This document shows positions 35,490-43,698 of a stretch of 64,000 nucleotides of DNA, in pieces (within the stretch, counting starts at the first letter, position 1; each line of letters begins with the position of its first letter). The DNA is from Pseudolysinimonas sp051954455 (lineage in GTDB: Bacteria; Actinomycetota; Actinomycetes; Actinomycetales; Microbacteriaceae), in assembly GCF_051954455.1 (NCBI RefSeq), contig NZ_JBQCHS010000004.1, forward strand, positions 6,504 through 70,503. The letters run 5' to 3'. Under the pieces are notes generated by a model that saw only the letters and a program-made list of their open reading frames with translations, had not been told where the DNA came from and searched no databases. A program made the translations under genes and the position numbers.

Positions 35490-36119
35490 TCAGGAGCCCG
35501 CGGCGCCGTGCGCCGTGCGCAGGTCGGCGACGAGTGCCGCGAAGCCCGCCTCGCGGTCCGCCGGGTCCCGCGTGCGCAGGAGCGACGAGGGATGGGCGGT
35601 GATGAGCGCCGGCGGATCGGTCTCGTCGAGCACCTGGCCGCGCTCCGCGCCGATGCGGGCCTCACGCCCGAGCACGGCGCGCGCCGCGGTCGCACCGAGG
35701 CACACGACGAGTCGAGGTCGCACGACGGCGAGCTCGGCGCGCAGCCACGGGCGGCACGCGTCGATGTGCGCGATGCCCGGCTTCTCGTGGATGCGCCGGG
35801 CACCGCGTCGGGTGAACCGGAAGTGCTTGACCGCGTTCGTCACGTAGACGTCGCCGCGCGCGATCCCGGCCTCGTCGACGGCCCGGGCGAGCAGCTGCCC
35901 GGCCGGACCCACGAACGGTCGACCGGCGCGGTCCTCCTGATCGCCGGGCTGCTCGCCGACCAGCATCAACCGGGCGGAGTCGGCGCCGACCGAGAAGACG
36001 ACCTGCGTCGCGGGCTCCCACAGCTCGCATCCGCGGCACGCCGGAGCCGCGGCCCGGAGCGCAGGCAGGTCGGGATCCTCCGGGATCCAGGAGTCGGCGC
36101 CGGGGCGTTCCTCGCTCAT
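35490..36119 (-). CDS. UdgX family uracil-DNA glycosylase
   Basis: 209-residue Fe-S uracil-DNA glycosylase. Motif A is GEQPGDQEDRAGRPF, and motif B is AHPSSLLR. The UdgX-specific insert is KHFRFTRRGARRIHEKPG, where His111 (RRIHEKP) matches the histidine that in Mycobacterium UdgX forms a covalent bond with the abasic site after uracil removal. Four Cys (28, 31, 122, 140) fit the 4Fe-4S site. The usual insert in the family is longer here by a few residues less. It lies 73 bases from a tRNA gene and is convergent with the unknown 34941 gene. Confidence 0.92.
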   Translation of the reverse strand: MSEERPGADSWIPEDPDLPALRAAAPACRGCELWEPATQVVFSVGADSARLMLVGEQPGDQEDRAGRPFVGPAGQLLARAVDEAGIARGDVYVTNAVKHFRFTRRGARRIHEKPGIAHIDACRPWLRAELAVVRPRLVVCLGATAARAVLGREARIGAERGQVLDETDPPALITAHPSSLLRTRDPADREAGFAALVADLRTAHGAAGS

Positions 36120-36192
36120 GCCGCGAACCTAGGACGCCGCGGGCGCATGGCCGACAGGCCCGGAGGCGACTCCCGGCGAGAGGGGTGGAGGG

Positions 36193-36265
36193 TGGATCTG
36201 AGGGGACTCGAACCCCTGACCCCCTGCATGCCATGCAGGTGCGCTACCAGCTGCGCCACAGACCC
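36193..36265 (-). tRNA. tRNA-Ala (GGC)
   Basis: Complete cloverleaf of 73 bases on the minus strand. Acceptor GGGTCTG pairs with CAGATCC (one G-T), D arm GCGC/GCGC, anticodon stem CCTGC/GCAGG with loop ATGGCAT, and T arm AGGGG-TTCGAGT-CCCCT, discriminator A. The anticodon GGC reads GCC alanine codons. CCA is not fully encoded (CCC follows). Confidence 0.96.
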
Positions 36266-36297
36266 GGAGCCCCGTGCGGGGCAACTTCCCCAGAGTA

Positions 36298-37767
36298 CTA
36301 CACCTGAGGATCGGCGTGATCCGACTCGAGCCAGGCGAGCGCGTCGGCGCTCGTGTCGAGGAGCGTCGGCGCGGAGGGATGCCCGAACGGGAGGTCGGGC
36401 GAGGTGGGCGTGCCGAGCAGCGTCGCGACCGCCGCATCCGCCCGGCGACGCTCGAGCTCGTGCATCACGAGCGCCGCGAGGTCGGCGAGGGTCGCCAGGT
36501 CGTCACCGGTATAGGGATGCGGCGCCGTGTCGAGCACGCAGAGCGTGCCGATGACGATCCCGTCGGGGGTGCGCAACGGGGTGCCGGCGGAGGCGCGGAT
36601 GCCGGTCTCGTCGAACACGACGGCCGCCTCCCCGACCTCCGAGAGGTCCGCGATCGCCCACGGCTCGTCGTGGAGTCCCGCGGCGGCGTGCGCACGCAGA
36701 TCGCGCGCGACGTGCTGCTCGCGCGTGCCGTGTCGCGCCTTGAACCAGATGCGGTCGCCGTCGACGAGGCTGACGAGTGCGATGGGCGACGAGGTGGTTC
36801 GCGCCGCAAGCGCCGCGATCCGGTCGAACGACTCGTCGGGCCCCGAGTCGAGCACGTCGTAGCGGCGCACCGCCGCCATCCGCACGTCCTCGTCCTCGGC
36901 CAGGAGCTCGGGCGCCACCCGATGCCGCCCGCTCGCCTCGATGATCTCGTGGCGGAAGGCGATGACGAGATCGGCCGCCGTCGGGCGGCGGGAGGGGTCG
37001 CGGTCCGTCATGGCCTGGAGGATGTCGGACCAGGAGCCCGGAAGATCGGAGGGGATCCGGGGGTCGGTGACGAGACGCTCGACGGCCGACTGGACGGCGT
37101 CGCCCGGATACGCGAGCTCTCCCGTGAAGCACTCGAGCAGGACGAGACCGAGAGCGTAGACGTCGCTCGCCGGGGTCGGATCGCCTCGGCGGACGACCTC
37201 GGGCGAGAGGTACGCGGCGGTGCCGGTGGTCGCCTCGTCGACGGTGAGCCGGGCGCCGTCGGCGTCGAGCGCGATGCCGAAGTCGGTGAGCTTCGCCCGC
37301 GCACGGTAGGCGCTCGTGCCGTACTGCACGAGCATGACGTTGGTGGGCTTGATGTCGCGGTGCACGACGCCGCGGAGGTGCACGTACTCGAGCGCCTCGG
37401 CCAGGTCGAAGGCGATCTCGCTGATCTCGCGTGCGGAGAACGACCGCTCCGCCAGCTCCCGGCCGAGATCGCGCCCGCGGATCAGCTCCATGACCAGGAA
37501 CGGATGCGGGTCGTCGGGGGCCGAGTCGTCGGTCCCGGCGTCGATCAGGGTCACGATGCCGTGATGGTTCAGGGAGCCGAGCACCCGGAGCTCGGAGCGG
37601 TGCCGACCGATATCGAGGGGCGTCGCGGTCTTGAACAGCTTGATCGCGACCTCGCGCCCGATCGTCTCGTCGGTCGCCTGATAGACGGTCGCCATACCGC
37701 CGCGCCCGATGACGCGGTGCGGTCGGTAGCGGCCGAGGAGGGCCGGGACGGCGGACTGTTCGTCCAT
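36298..37767 (-). CDS. serine/threonine protein kinase with C-terminal GAF domain
   Basis: 489-residue soluble Hanks-type kinase. Gly-rich loop GRGGMATVY (21-29), Lys43, catalytic HRD at 136-138 (HRDIKPTN), DFG at 162-164 and the APE-equivalent SPE. It is followed by a GAF domain (about 310-450: DESFDRIAALAARTTSSPI, RTPDGIVIGTLCVLD). No TM helix or PASTA repeats, so it is not a PknB-type cell-wall sensor. The ATG follows GAGAGGAAC. Ligand control by the GAF domain is inferred. It is transcribed away from the tRNA gene. Confidence 0.92.
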   Translation of the reverse strand: MDEQSAVPALLGRYRPHRVIGRGGMATVYQATDETIGREVAIKLFKTATPLDIGRHRSELRVLGSLNHHGIVTLIDAGTDDSAPDDPHPFLVMELIRGRDLGRELAERSFSAREISEIAFDLAEALEYVHLRGVVHRDIKPTNVMLVQYGTSAYRARAKLTDFGIALDADGARLTVDEATTGTAAYLSPEVVRRGDPTPASDVYALGLVLLECFTGELAYPGDAVQSAVERLVTDPRIPSDLPGSWSDILQAMTDRDPSRRPTAADLVIAFRHEIIEASGRHRVAPELLAEDEDVRMAAVRRYDVLDSGPDESFDRIAALAARTTSSPIALVSLVDGDRIWFKARHGTREQHVARDLRAHAAAGLHDEPWAIADLSEVGEAAVVFDETGIRASAGTPLRTPDGIVIGTLCVLDTAPHPYTGDDLATLADLAALVMHELERRRADAAVATLLGTPTSPDLPFGHPSAPTLLDTSADALAWLESDHADPQV

Positions 37768-37876
37768 GGTGCTGTTCCTCTCCGCGTGTGCGGCGCGGGT
37801 CGGGTGGATTGCGGCGAAAATAACATGCACTGCCGACCGCATGAGCACGGCCGGCATGCGCGCGAAGGCGGCGCAC

Positions 37877-37892
37877 AGGGTCGAGCGACCCT
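37877..37892 (-). terminator. hairpin downstream of rsfS
   Basis: AGGGTCG and CGACCCT around an AG loop form a 7-bp stem 5 bases past the rsfS stop. It lacks a T-tract. It separates rsfS from the kinase gene, in a 129-base gap that also carries the kinase ribosome binding site. Confidence 0.45.
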
Positions 37893-37896
37893 CGGA

Positions 37897-38271
37897 TCAG
37901 GCCTCGCGGGCCGCCGGGAGCTCGAGGGGGATCACCGGGCAGTCGCGCCACAGGCGTTCGAGGGCGTAGTACATCCGGTCCTCCTCGTGGAAGACGTGGA
38001 CGACCAGGTCGCCGAAATCGAGGAGCACCCACCTCCCCTCGGAGCGGCCCTCCCGACGCAGGGGCTTCGCGCCGATCTCGAGCAGGCGGTCCTCGATCTC
38101 CTCGGCGATCGCGAGGACGTTGCGCTCGTTACGGCCACTGGCGAGGAGGAAGACGTCGGTGAGCGGGAGCGGTTCCGACACGTCGAGGGCGACGAGATCC
38201 TCGGCCTGCTTGTCATCGGCGGCGAGGGCCGCCGCCTGCAGGAGCTCGAGAGCGCGGGCCGAGGCCGTCAC
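37897..38271 (-). CDS. rsfS: ribosome silencing factor RsfS
   Basis: 124-residue RsfS/Iojap protein, GTG start (MTASARALELLQAAALAADD). It binds L14 on the 50S subunit and blocks subunit joining under nutrient limitation. The conserved core LDVSEPLPLTDVFLLASGRN, ALRREGRSEGRW-like basic turn and WVLLDFGDLVVHVFHEEDR are present. It overlaps the upstream membrane protein by 4 bases (GTGA) and is the last gene of the nadD cluster. Confidence 0.95.
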   Translation of the reverse strand: MTASARALELLQAAALAADDKQAEDLVALDVSEPLPLTDVFLLASGRNERNVLAIAEEIEDRLLEIGAKPLRREGRSEGRWVLLDFGDLVVHVFHEEDRMYYALERLWRDCPVIPLELPAAREA

Positions 38272-39590
38272 AGGACCCCGGAGACCAGGCCGACGACCAG
38301 GAGGCCGACCACCACGACGGCCATGACGCCCGCCGAGACGATGAGCGCCGTCAGCGCCTTGTTGCCGACCGGCCTCTTCGCCACGATCACATCGCGCGTC
38401 GAGGTGTGGCTCGAGACGGCCTTGATCGCGCGCACGGGCTGCGAGTCGGTCGACACGACCTGGTGGTCGCCCGGGTCGAGATCGTGGTCCAGGTGGTGCT
38501 CGTCGAGCTGGGCCGGGTGGGCGCCCGAGGTCGCGAGGCTGCGGGGGAGGTCGATGGAGCCGGTGACGAGGATGTCGCCGGTGCCGAGGTTCGAATACTC
38601 CGGGGTCGGGATCGACGGGAGAACGAGCGCGCTCGTCGTGATGACACCGCTGCCGACGCCGACGCTGCGCGAGATCGTGTCGGCGACCTGCGTCGCGTCG
38701 TCGAGGTCGGCCTGCGTGGTCCAGTGACCGGCGGCAGGCGTCGCGGGCTGGGAGCCGGTCGCGACCGGCGCCGGAGCGGCAGCAGGCCGCTCCTCGACCA
38801 CCTCGGCCTCGACGACCGGAGCGGCGGGCGTGGGCTCGACCGGCTCCGCCGTGACCGGCTCGACGGCGACGGGCTCGACGATCTCGATGGGATCGGGCGC
38901 GAACGCGGCGACCTCGGGGGCCGGGGTCTGCGAGGGAGCCGCGAAGAGGGCCTCGAACGGGGAGAGCTGAGGGGACGCCGGAGACGACGGCGGCTCGGCG
39001 GCGGGCGCTTCGACGGCGGTCACGGAGTCGGCGACGGCCGGCTCGGGCGTCGCCGCGGTGGGCGCGGGCGGTTCGACGAGCGCCGGCGGCTCGGCGCGGA
39101 CGGGGGCGACGGCGTCGATGCCGCGTGCCTCGCGGAGCGCGCGGAGTTCGCGACGGGTCATCGTGTGCTCGATCGGTGCGGCCGGCGCAGCCTGCGCGGG
39201 GACGGCCTGCTCCGGCGCCTGCTCGGACTCCGAGGCGACCGGTGCGCGGTTCTGCGTGCGGTACTCGATCCCGTCGGCGGACTCGGGCACCGGCGACGGC
39301 ATCGCCCGGGAGCGACGGGACTCGGGGCTGTAGTCGCGCGGGCGGTACGACGGAACGTCCTGCTGCGGCAGCATCTGCGTGGCCGGCTGGTCGGGGCCGC
39401 CGTCCTCGGCCTCCGGCGTACGGCGGGCGCGGAAGTCCGGTCCGTCGTACTGCGGCAGGGCCGCTCGGTTCTGCGTGGTGTACGTCAAGGGCTCCGCCGC
39501 CTCCTCCGGCTGCTGGCCGTAGGCGGCGTTGCGCTCGCCCTGACGCGCTGCGCGTCGGGACTGCAGCGGCTGATCCTGAAAGGTGGTCAT
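38268..39590 (-). CDS. Pro/Ala-rich tail-anchored membrane protein
   Basis: 440 residues, mostly disordered, with one C-terminal TM helix (last 25 residues, ALIVSAGVMAVVVVGLLVVG). Features: a basic N-terminus (QSRRAARQGERNAAYG); a twice-repeated Y-x-TQNRA motif (YTTQNRAALP at about 37, YRTQNRAPVA at about 110); a MTRRELRALREARG segment at 144-157; and SPFEALFAAP at 210-219. That last motif recurs in the N-terminal extension of the RNase E/G protein (SPFALLFQAP). It lies between nadD and rsfS, overlapping both by 4 bases. Function unknown. Confidence 0.85.
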   Translation of the reverse strand: MTTFQDQPLQSRRAARQGERNAAYGQQPEEAAEPLTYTTQNRAALPQYDGPDFRARRTPEAEDGGPDQPATQMLPQQDVPSYRPRDYSPESRRSRAMPSPVPESADGIEYRTQNRAPVASESEQAPEQAVPAQAAPAAPIEHTMTRRELRALREARGIDAVAPVRAEPPALVEPPAPTAATPEPAVADSVTAVEAPAAEPPSSPASPQLSPFEALFAAPSQTPAPEVAAFAPDPIEIVEPVAVEPVTAEPVEPTPAAPVVEAEVVEERPAAAPAPVATGSQPATPAAGHWTTQADLDDATQVADTISRSVGVGSGVITTSALVLPSIPTPEYSNLGTGDILVTGSIDLPRSLATSGAHPAQLDEHHLDHDLDPGDHQVVSTDSQPVRAIKAVSSHTSTRDVIVAKRPVGNKALTALIVSAGVMAVVVVGLLVVGLVSGVL

Positions 39591-40192
39591 GTCGTCGAAC
39601 TCCGGTAGAGGTGGTGCTTGGAGATGTACTGCACGACACCATCGGGAACCAAGTACCACACCGGGTATCCCCGGCCGACTCGCGCGCGGCAATCCGTGGA
39701 GGAGATCGCCAAGGCGGGTACCTCAAGGGAGCTTACGCGCTGCGGGGGCAATCCGCTAATGCTCAATGCGTGGCCGGGGCGCGACACGGCGACGAAATGC
39801 GCAAGCTCCCAGAGCTCGCCCACGTCCTTCCAGTCGACGATCTGGGCGATGGCGTCGGCGCCCGAGATGAAGAACAGGTCGGCGTCGGGGTAGAGCGCCT
39901 TGAGGTCGCGGAGGGTGTCGATCGTGTAGGTGGGCCCCTGCCGGTCGATGTCGACCCGGCTGACGGTGAACTCGGGGTTGGAGGCGGTCGCGATGACCGT
40001 CATGAGGTAGCGGTGTTCGGCCGGGCTCGACGCGGTCTTCAGGTAGGGCTGCCCGGTCGGGACGAAGATGACCTCGTCGAGGTCGAAGCTCCGTCGCACC
40101 TCGCTCGCGGCCACGAGGTGGCCGTGATGGATCGGGTCGAAGGTGCCGCCCATGACGCCGATCCGGCGGCGCGGCGCGGCGGCGTCCGTCAC
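39587..40192 (-). CDS. nadD: nicotinate-nucleotide adenylyltransferase
   Basis: 201-residue nucleotidyltransferase of NAD synthesis. The signature GGTFDPIHHGHL is at residues 15-26, with the C-terminal ISSTDCR (the ISSTxIR motif). It joins NaMN and ATP to make deamido-NAD. GTG start. The stop overlaps the next membrane protein by 4 bases. Order proA - small membrane protein - nadD - tail-anchored protein - rsfS suggests one transcript. Confidence 0.96.
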   Translation of the reverse strand: MTDAAAPRRRIGVMGGTFDPIHHGHLVAASEVRRSFDLDEVIFVPTGQPYLKTASSPAEHRYLMTVIATASNPEFTVSRVDIDRQGPTYTIDTLRDLKALYPDADLFFISGADAIAQIVDWKDVGELWELAHFVAVSRPGHALSISGLPPQRVSSLEVPALAISSTDCRARVGRGYPVWYLVPDGVVQYISKHHLYRSSTT

Positions 40193-40201
40193 CCTGGCGT
40201 C

Positions 40202-40402
40202 CTAGTGGTGCTCGTCCGCGTGGTCGTGCGGCTCGGCCGGGAAGGGCTCGCGGTCGGCGTGCCGGTTGGCGACGTCGCGGAAGCTCCACGAGACGAAGCC
40301 CAGGACCACGAACGCGATGGCGGCGATGAGGGGGAACGCCCAGGTCGGCAGGAACAGTTCTGCCTTCGGCTGCTCGGCGGCCAGGGCGATCAGGGCGTGC
40401 AT
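40202..40402 (-). CDS. small membrane protein with His-rich tail
   Basis: 66 residues with one clear TM helix (FPLIAAIAFVVLGFVSWSF) and a His-rich C-terminus (AEPHDHADEHH). Topology by the positive-inside rule is not decisive. The ATG is at 40402. It lies 9 bases before nadD. No function recognised; a metal-binding tail is only a guess. Confidence 0.8.
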   Translation of the reverse strand: MHALIALAAEQPKAELFLPTWAFPLIAAIAFVVLGFVSWSFRDVANRHADREPFPAEPHDHADEHH

Positions 40403-40430
40403 GGCGTCGATCCTATCCGCGTCGCCGCGC

Positions 40431-41699
40431 TCAGCCGCGCACCTGGCCCGCGCCGCGGACGAGCCACTTGGTGCTCGTCAGCTCCGGCAGACCCATCGGC
40501 CCCCGCGCGTGCAGTTTCTGCGTCGAGATCCCGACCTCCGCGCCGAAGCCGAACTCACCGCCGTCGGTGAATCGGGTGGACGCGTTGACCATGACCACCG
40601 CGGAGTCGACCTCGGCCAGGAACCGCTCCGCACGGGCGTAGTCGTTCGTGACGATCGACTCGGTGTGCTTGGTGGAGAACCGGCGGATGTGCTCGAGCGC
40701 CCCGTCGAGGTCGTCGACGACCGCGACCGACATGTCGAGGCTCATGTGCTCGGTGGCGTAGTCATCGTCGGTCGCCTCGCCGAGGCCCGGGACGACGGAC
40801 CGCGTTCGCGCGTCGCCGACGAGCGTCACGCCCCGCTCCTGCAGCGCCGCGACCACGGGCGGGAGCAGCCGCTCGGCGGCCCGCGCATCCACCAGGAGCG
40901 TCTCGAGCGCGTTGCAGACGCTCGGTCGCTGCACCTTGGCGTTGACGGCGATGTCGATCGCCATCCGCTCGTCCGCCGTCTCGTCGAGGAACAGGTGCAC
41001 GACGCCGGCTCCGGTCTCGATGACCGGCACCTTCGACTCCTGCACGACGGACGCGATGAGGTCGGCGCTCCCCCGCGGGATCAGCACGTCGACCCTGCCG
41101 ACCGCGCGCATGAGCATGGTGCCGCCCTCGCGGCCGTGCTGGTCGACAGTCTGCACCGCCTCGCCCGGCAGGCCGACGCTCTCGAGCGCGCCCTGCAGCA
41201 GCTCGACGAGCACCGCATTCGTGTTCTGGGCCGCGCGGCCGCCGCGCAGCACGACCGCGTTGCCGCTCTTGAGGGCGAGCGCCGCGATGTCGATGGTGAC
41301 GTTCGGCCGCGCCTCGTAGATGGCGCCGATGACGCCGAACGGCACACGCACCTGACTGAGCAGGACGCCGTTGGGGAGGGTCGAGCCGCGGACGACGACG
41401 CCCACGGGGTCGGGGAGCGCGATGATCTCCCGCACGGCCGCGGCGAGCGCCGCCAGACGCGTCTCGTCGAGTCGCAGACGGTCCTGCAGGCCCGCGCTCA
41501 ACCCGTTCTCGCGGCCGTTGGCGAGGTCGAGCTCGTTGGCCGGGAGGATGCGCGCGGCGCCGGTCTCGATCGCGACGGCGATGGCCTCGAGGGCGGCGTC
41601 CTTGCGGCCGGTCGGCGTGGTGGCGAGCACGCGGGCCGCGCGGCCGGCGGCCTCGAGCTCCCCGTCGATCGCGAGCGGAGCGGTGAGGGTGTCCGACAT
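40431..41699 (-). CDS. proA: gamma-glutamyl phosphate reductase
   Basis: 422-residue ALDH-superfamily enzyme, second step of proline synthesis (glutamyl phosphate to glutamate semialdehyde). Supporting regions are VRVPFGVIGAIYEARPNVT (N-terminal), LKSGNAVVLRGGRAA, and the catalytic Cys region KVQRPSVCNALETLL. It is separated from proB by a GntR-MFS pair, whereas proB-proA is normally contiguous. Confidence 0.97.
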   Translation of the reverse strand: MSDTLTAPLAIDGELEAAGRAARVLATTPTGRKDAALEAIAVAIETGAARILPANELDLANGRENGLSAGLQDRLRLDETRLAALAAAVREIIALPDPVGVVVRGSTLPNGVLLSQVRVPFGVIGAIYEARPNVTIDIAALALKSGNAVVLRGGRAAQNTNAVLVELLQGALESVGLPGEAVQTVDQHGREGGTMLMRAVGRVDVLIPRGSADLIASVVQESKVPVIETGAGVVHLFLDETADERMAIDIAVNAKVQRPSVCNALETLLVDARAAERLLPPVVAALQERGVTLVGDARTRSVVPGLGEATDDDYATEHMSLDMSVAVVDDLDGALEHIRRFSTKHTESIVTNDYARAERFLAEVDSAVVMVNASTRFTDGGEFGFGAEVGISTQKLHARGPMGLPELTSTKWLVRGAGQVRG

Positions 41700-41725
41700 G
41701 ACCGGGATTCTACGGTCCGGCGCGA

Positions 41726-42376
41726 TCAGGCGCCCACGACCCGGAGTCCGCGGGCGCGGTCGCCGCGGAGCAGCCGCTCGGCGTGCTCGGCACCGGCGCG
41801 GGCGTGGGCGACGGCCCGCGCGACGGCCGTCTCGGCGTCGCCGGCGCGAACGGCGTCGAGGATCGCGCGGTGCTCGGCGAGCTGCTCGGCTCGCGACGCC
41901 GGCGTGGTCACCTCGAGCCAGCGCGTGCGCGAGAGGGTCGTCATCACGCCGCGGATGGCCTCGGCGAGCAGCGGATTGCCGGACAGCGCGGCGAGCTCGA
42001 CGTGGAACTCCTCCCCCCAGCGCACCCCGCCCTCGGGATCGTCGGGCTGCCGGTCGAGCAGCTGATCGAGACGGGCGAGCGCCGCGGGATCGGCGCGCGC
42101 GGCGGCGAGACGCAGGGCGGCCGACTCCACCGCTTCCCGGAGCTCCCCGACGTGCCGGAGCTCGGCGAGGTCGAGCGGGGCGACGCTCCAGCCGCGCTCG
42201 TCGCGGCGGACGAGGCCCTCCGACTGCAACCGCGACAACGCCGCCCGCACGGGTGTGCGCGAGGCGCCGAGCTCGGATTCGAGGCCGCGTTCGCTGATCC
42301 GCTCCCCCGGCGCGAGGTCGAGCGCGAGGATGCGCGCTCGCAGGCCCTCGTAGGCGCCCTCGGACTGCGTCGTCAT
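41726..42376 (-). CDS. GntR family regulator with FCD domain
   Basis: 216 residues starting MTTQSEGAYEGLRARILAL. Winged-helix N-terminus (GERISERGLESELGASRTPVRAALSRL) and an all-helical FCD domain (HVGELREAVESAALRLAAAR, EEFHVELAALSGNPLLAEAI) that usually binds a metal and carboxylate ligand. Divergent from an MFS transporter. The 49-base gap holds two overlapping perfect palindromes that are likely its operator. Confidence 0.93.
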   Translation of the reverse strand: MTTQSEGAYEGLRARILALDLAPGERISERGLESELGASRTPVRAALSRLQSEGLVRRDERGWSVAPLDLAELRHVGELREAVESAALRLAAARADPAALARLDQLLDRQPDDPEGGVRWGEEFHVELAALSGNPLLAEAIRGVMTTLSRTRWLEVTTPASRAEQLAEHRAILDAVRAGDAETAVARAVAHARAGAEHAERLLRGDRARGLRVVGA

Positions 42377-42393
42377 GCGCTCAGCGTAGCGGG

Positions 42394-42411
42394 ATACCGA
42401 CTCGGTATACC
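42394..42411. promoter_or_regulatory. GntR operator candidate
   Basis: ATACCGA-C-TCGGTAT is a perfect 15-base palindrome (42394-42408). Overlapping it, GGTATACC (42404-42411) is a perfect 8-base palindrome. The TATACC at 42406-42411 could also be the MFS -10. FCD-type GntR regulators commonly bind palindromes with a GGTATACC-like core. Confidence 0.7.
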
Positions 42412-42425
42412 AGTAGGCTCGCGGC

Positions 42426-43628
42426 ATGCCGTCCCCCACCCCCATCGGCGCCCGACCGTGGGCGATGCTCGCGGTCGCGGTGTACGCGCAGACGTCGACG
42501 ACGGTCGTGCTCGCGACCCCGGCCTTCCTCATCCCCCTCCTGCACACGGTTCAGGGCGTGCCGCTGGTCCAGGCCGGACTCCTCGCCGCCGCCCCGAACC
42601 TCGGGATGGTGCTGACGCTCGTCGCCTGGGGCGCGGCGGCCGACCGCTGGGGCGAACGCCGGGTGCTCGTGCTCGGGCTGCTCCTCACGGCTCTCGCCGT
42701 CGTCGCGGCGATGGTCGTGCAGGGCGACGTCGCCCTCGGGATCGCGCTGCTCCTCGCGGGGATGGGCGCCGCGTCGACCAACGCGGCGAGCGGGCGCGTC
42801 GTGATCGGCTGGTTCCCGCGCGAGCGCCGGGGGCTCGCCATGGGCATCCGCCAGGCATGCCAGCCGCTCGGCACGGCGATCGCCGCCCTCGCCGTGCCGC
42901 CGCTCGTGGCGTCCGGATCGGTGCTGCCCGCGCTCGTCCTCGGGGCGGCCATGGTGGCCGTCGCGTGCGTCGCGTGCGCGGTGGTCATCGTCGACCCGCC
43001 GCGCCCGGAGCGCGTACGCGTCGAGGGCGCGAGCGACAACCCGTACCGGCGCGGCCTCCTCTGGCGCATCCACGCCGTCTCGGTACTGCTCGTCGTGCCG
43101 CAGTTCGCGCTGTCGACGTTCGGGCTCGTGTGGATGGTCGCGGGGCTCGGGTTCTCGGCCCTCGCCGCCGGCGTCGTCGTCTCGGCGGCGCAGTTCCTCG
43201 GCGCAGCGGGCCGGGTCGGCGTCGGCGTGCTCAGCGACCGTGTCGGCAGCCGGCTCCGGCCGCTCCGCTGGGTCGCGATCGCCGGGATCCTCGCCCTCCT
43301 CGCCACCGCCGTCACCGGTGCGCTCGGCGAGGGCGCGATCGGGTGGGCGATCGCCGCGGCGGGCTGCTACGTGATCGCGAGCTGCGTGAGCGTCGCCGAC
43401 AACGGGCTCGCGTTCACCTCGGTCGCCGAGATCGCGGGGCCGTTCTGGTCGGGACGGGCGCTCGGCGCGCAGAACACGGGGCAGTTCCTCGGCGCCGCGA
43501 TCGTCGGACCGGTGGTCGGGGCGCTCATCGGGCTCGCGGGATACGCGGGCGCCTTCGCGCTCGTCGCGATCGCACCGCTCATCGCGGTGCCGCTCGTGCC
43601 GTCCGCGCGCCGCGAGCGGATCGAGTAG
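42426..43628 (+). CDS. MFS transporter (12-TM)
   Basis: 400-residue MFS permease with about twelve TM segments. Loop 2-3 is GAAADRWGERRVLV; the N- and C-terminal bundles are similar in length. The N-terminus is short (MPSPTPIGARPWAML). The C-terminus ends RRERIE, the last residues and stop being encoded by the arm of a repeat at 43618. With the divergent GntR it forms a regulator-transporter cassette, probably for an organic acid or other small metabolite (inferred from GntR-FCD). Confidence 0.92.
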   Translation: MPSPTPIGARPWAMLAVAVYAQTSTTVVLATPAFLIPLLHTVQGVPLVQAGLLAAAPNLGMVLTLVAWGAAADRWGERRVLVLGLLLTALAVVAAMVVQGDVALGIALLLAGMGAASTNAASGRVVIGWFPRERRGLAMGIRQACQPLGTAIAALAVPPLVASGSVLPALVLGAAMVAVACVACAVVIVDPPRPERVRVEGASDNPYRRGLLWRIHAVSVLLVVPQFALSTFGLVWMVAGLGFSALAAGVVVSAAQFLGAAGRVGVGVLSDRVGSRLRPLRWVAIAGILALLATAVTGALGEGAIGWAIAAAGCYVIASCVSVADNGLAFTSVAEIAGPFWSGRALGAQNTGQFLGAAIVGPVVGALIGLAGYAGAFALVAIAPLIAVPLVPSARRERIE

Positions 43629-43652
43629 CTGCGCAGCGGCGTATCGAGATCC
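43618..43652. repeat. REP-like palindromic element (first of pair)
   Basis: GGATCGAGTAGCTGCGCAG then CGGCGTATCGAGATCC, i.e. the same element as at 20386 in inverted orientation. It carries the stop of the MFS gene. Confidence 0.75.
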
Positions 43653-43664
43653 GGCGCATCCCGA

Positions 43665-43698
43665 GGTCTCGATGCGCGCCTTCGGCGCTACTCGACCC
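43665..43698. repeat. REP-like palindromic element (second of pair)
   Basis: GGTCTCGATGCG, core CGCCTTCGGCG, then CTACTCGACCC, carrying the proB stop. The two copies are in opposite orientation, 12 bases apart, and fill the gap between the convergent MFS and proB genes. Confidence 0.8.

Noticed and set aside
37766..37969. Short plus-strand frame in the kinase-rsfS gap
   Set aside because: No ribosome binding site or codon bias; it overlaps rsfS antisense and a hairpin.
38406..39608. Gly/Arg-rich plus-strand frame resembling a repetitive protein
   Set aside because: It is the exact complement of the Pro/Ala-rich membrane protein, whose start, overlaps and TM helix are convincing.
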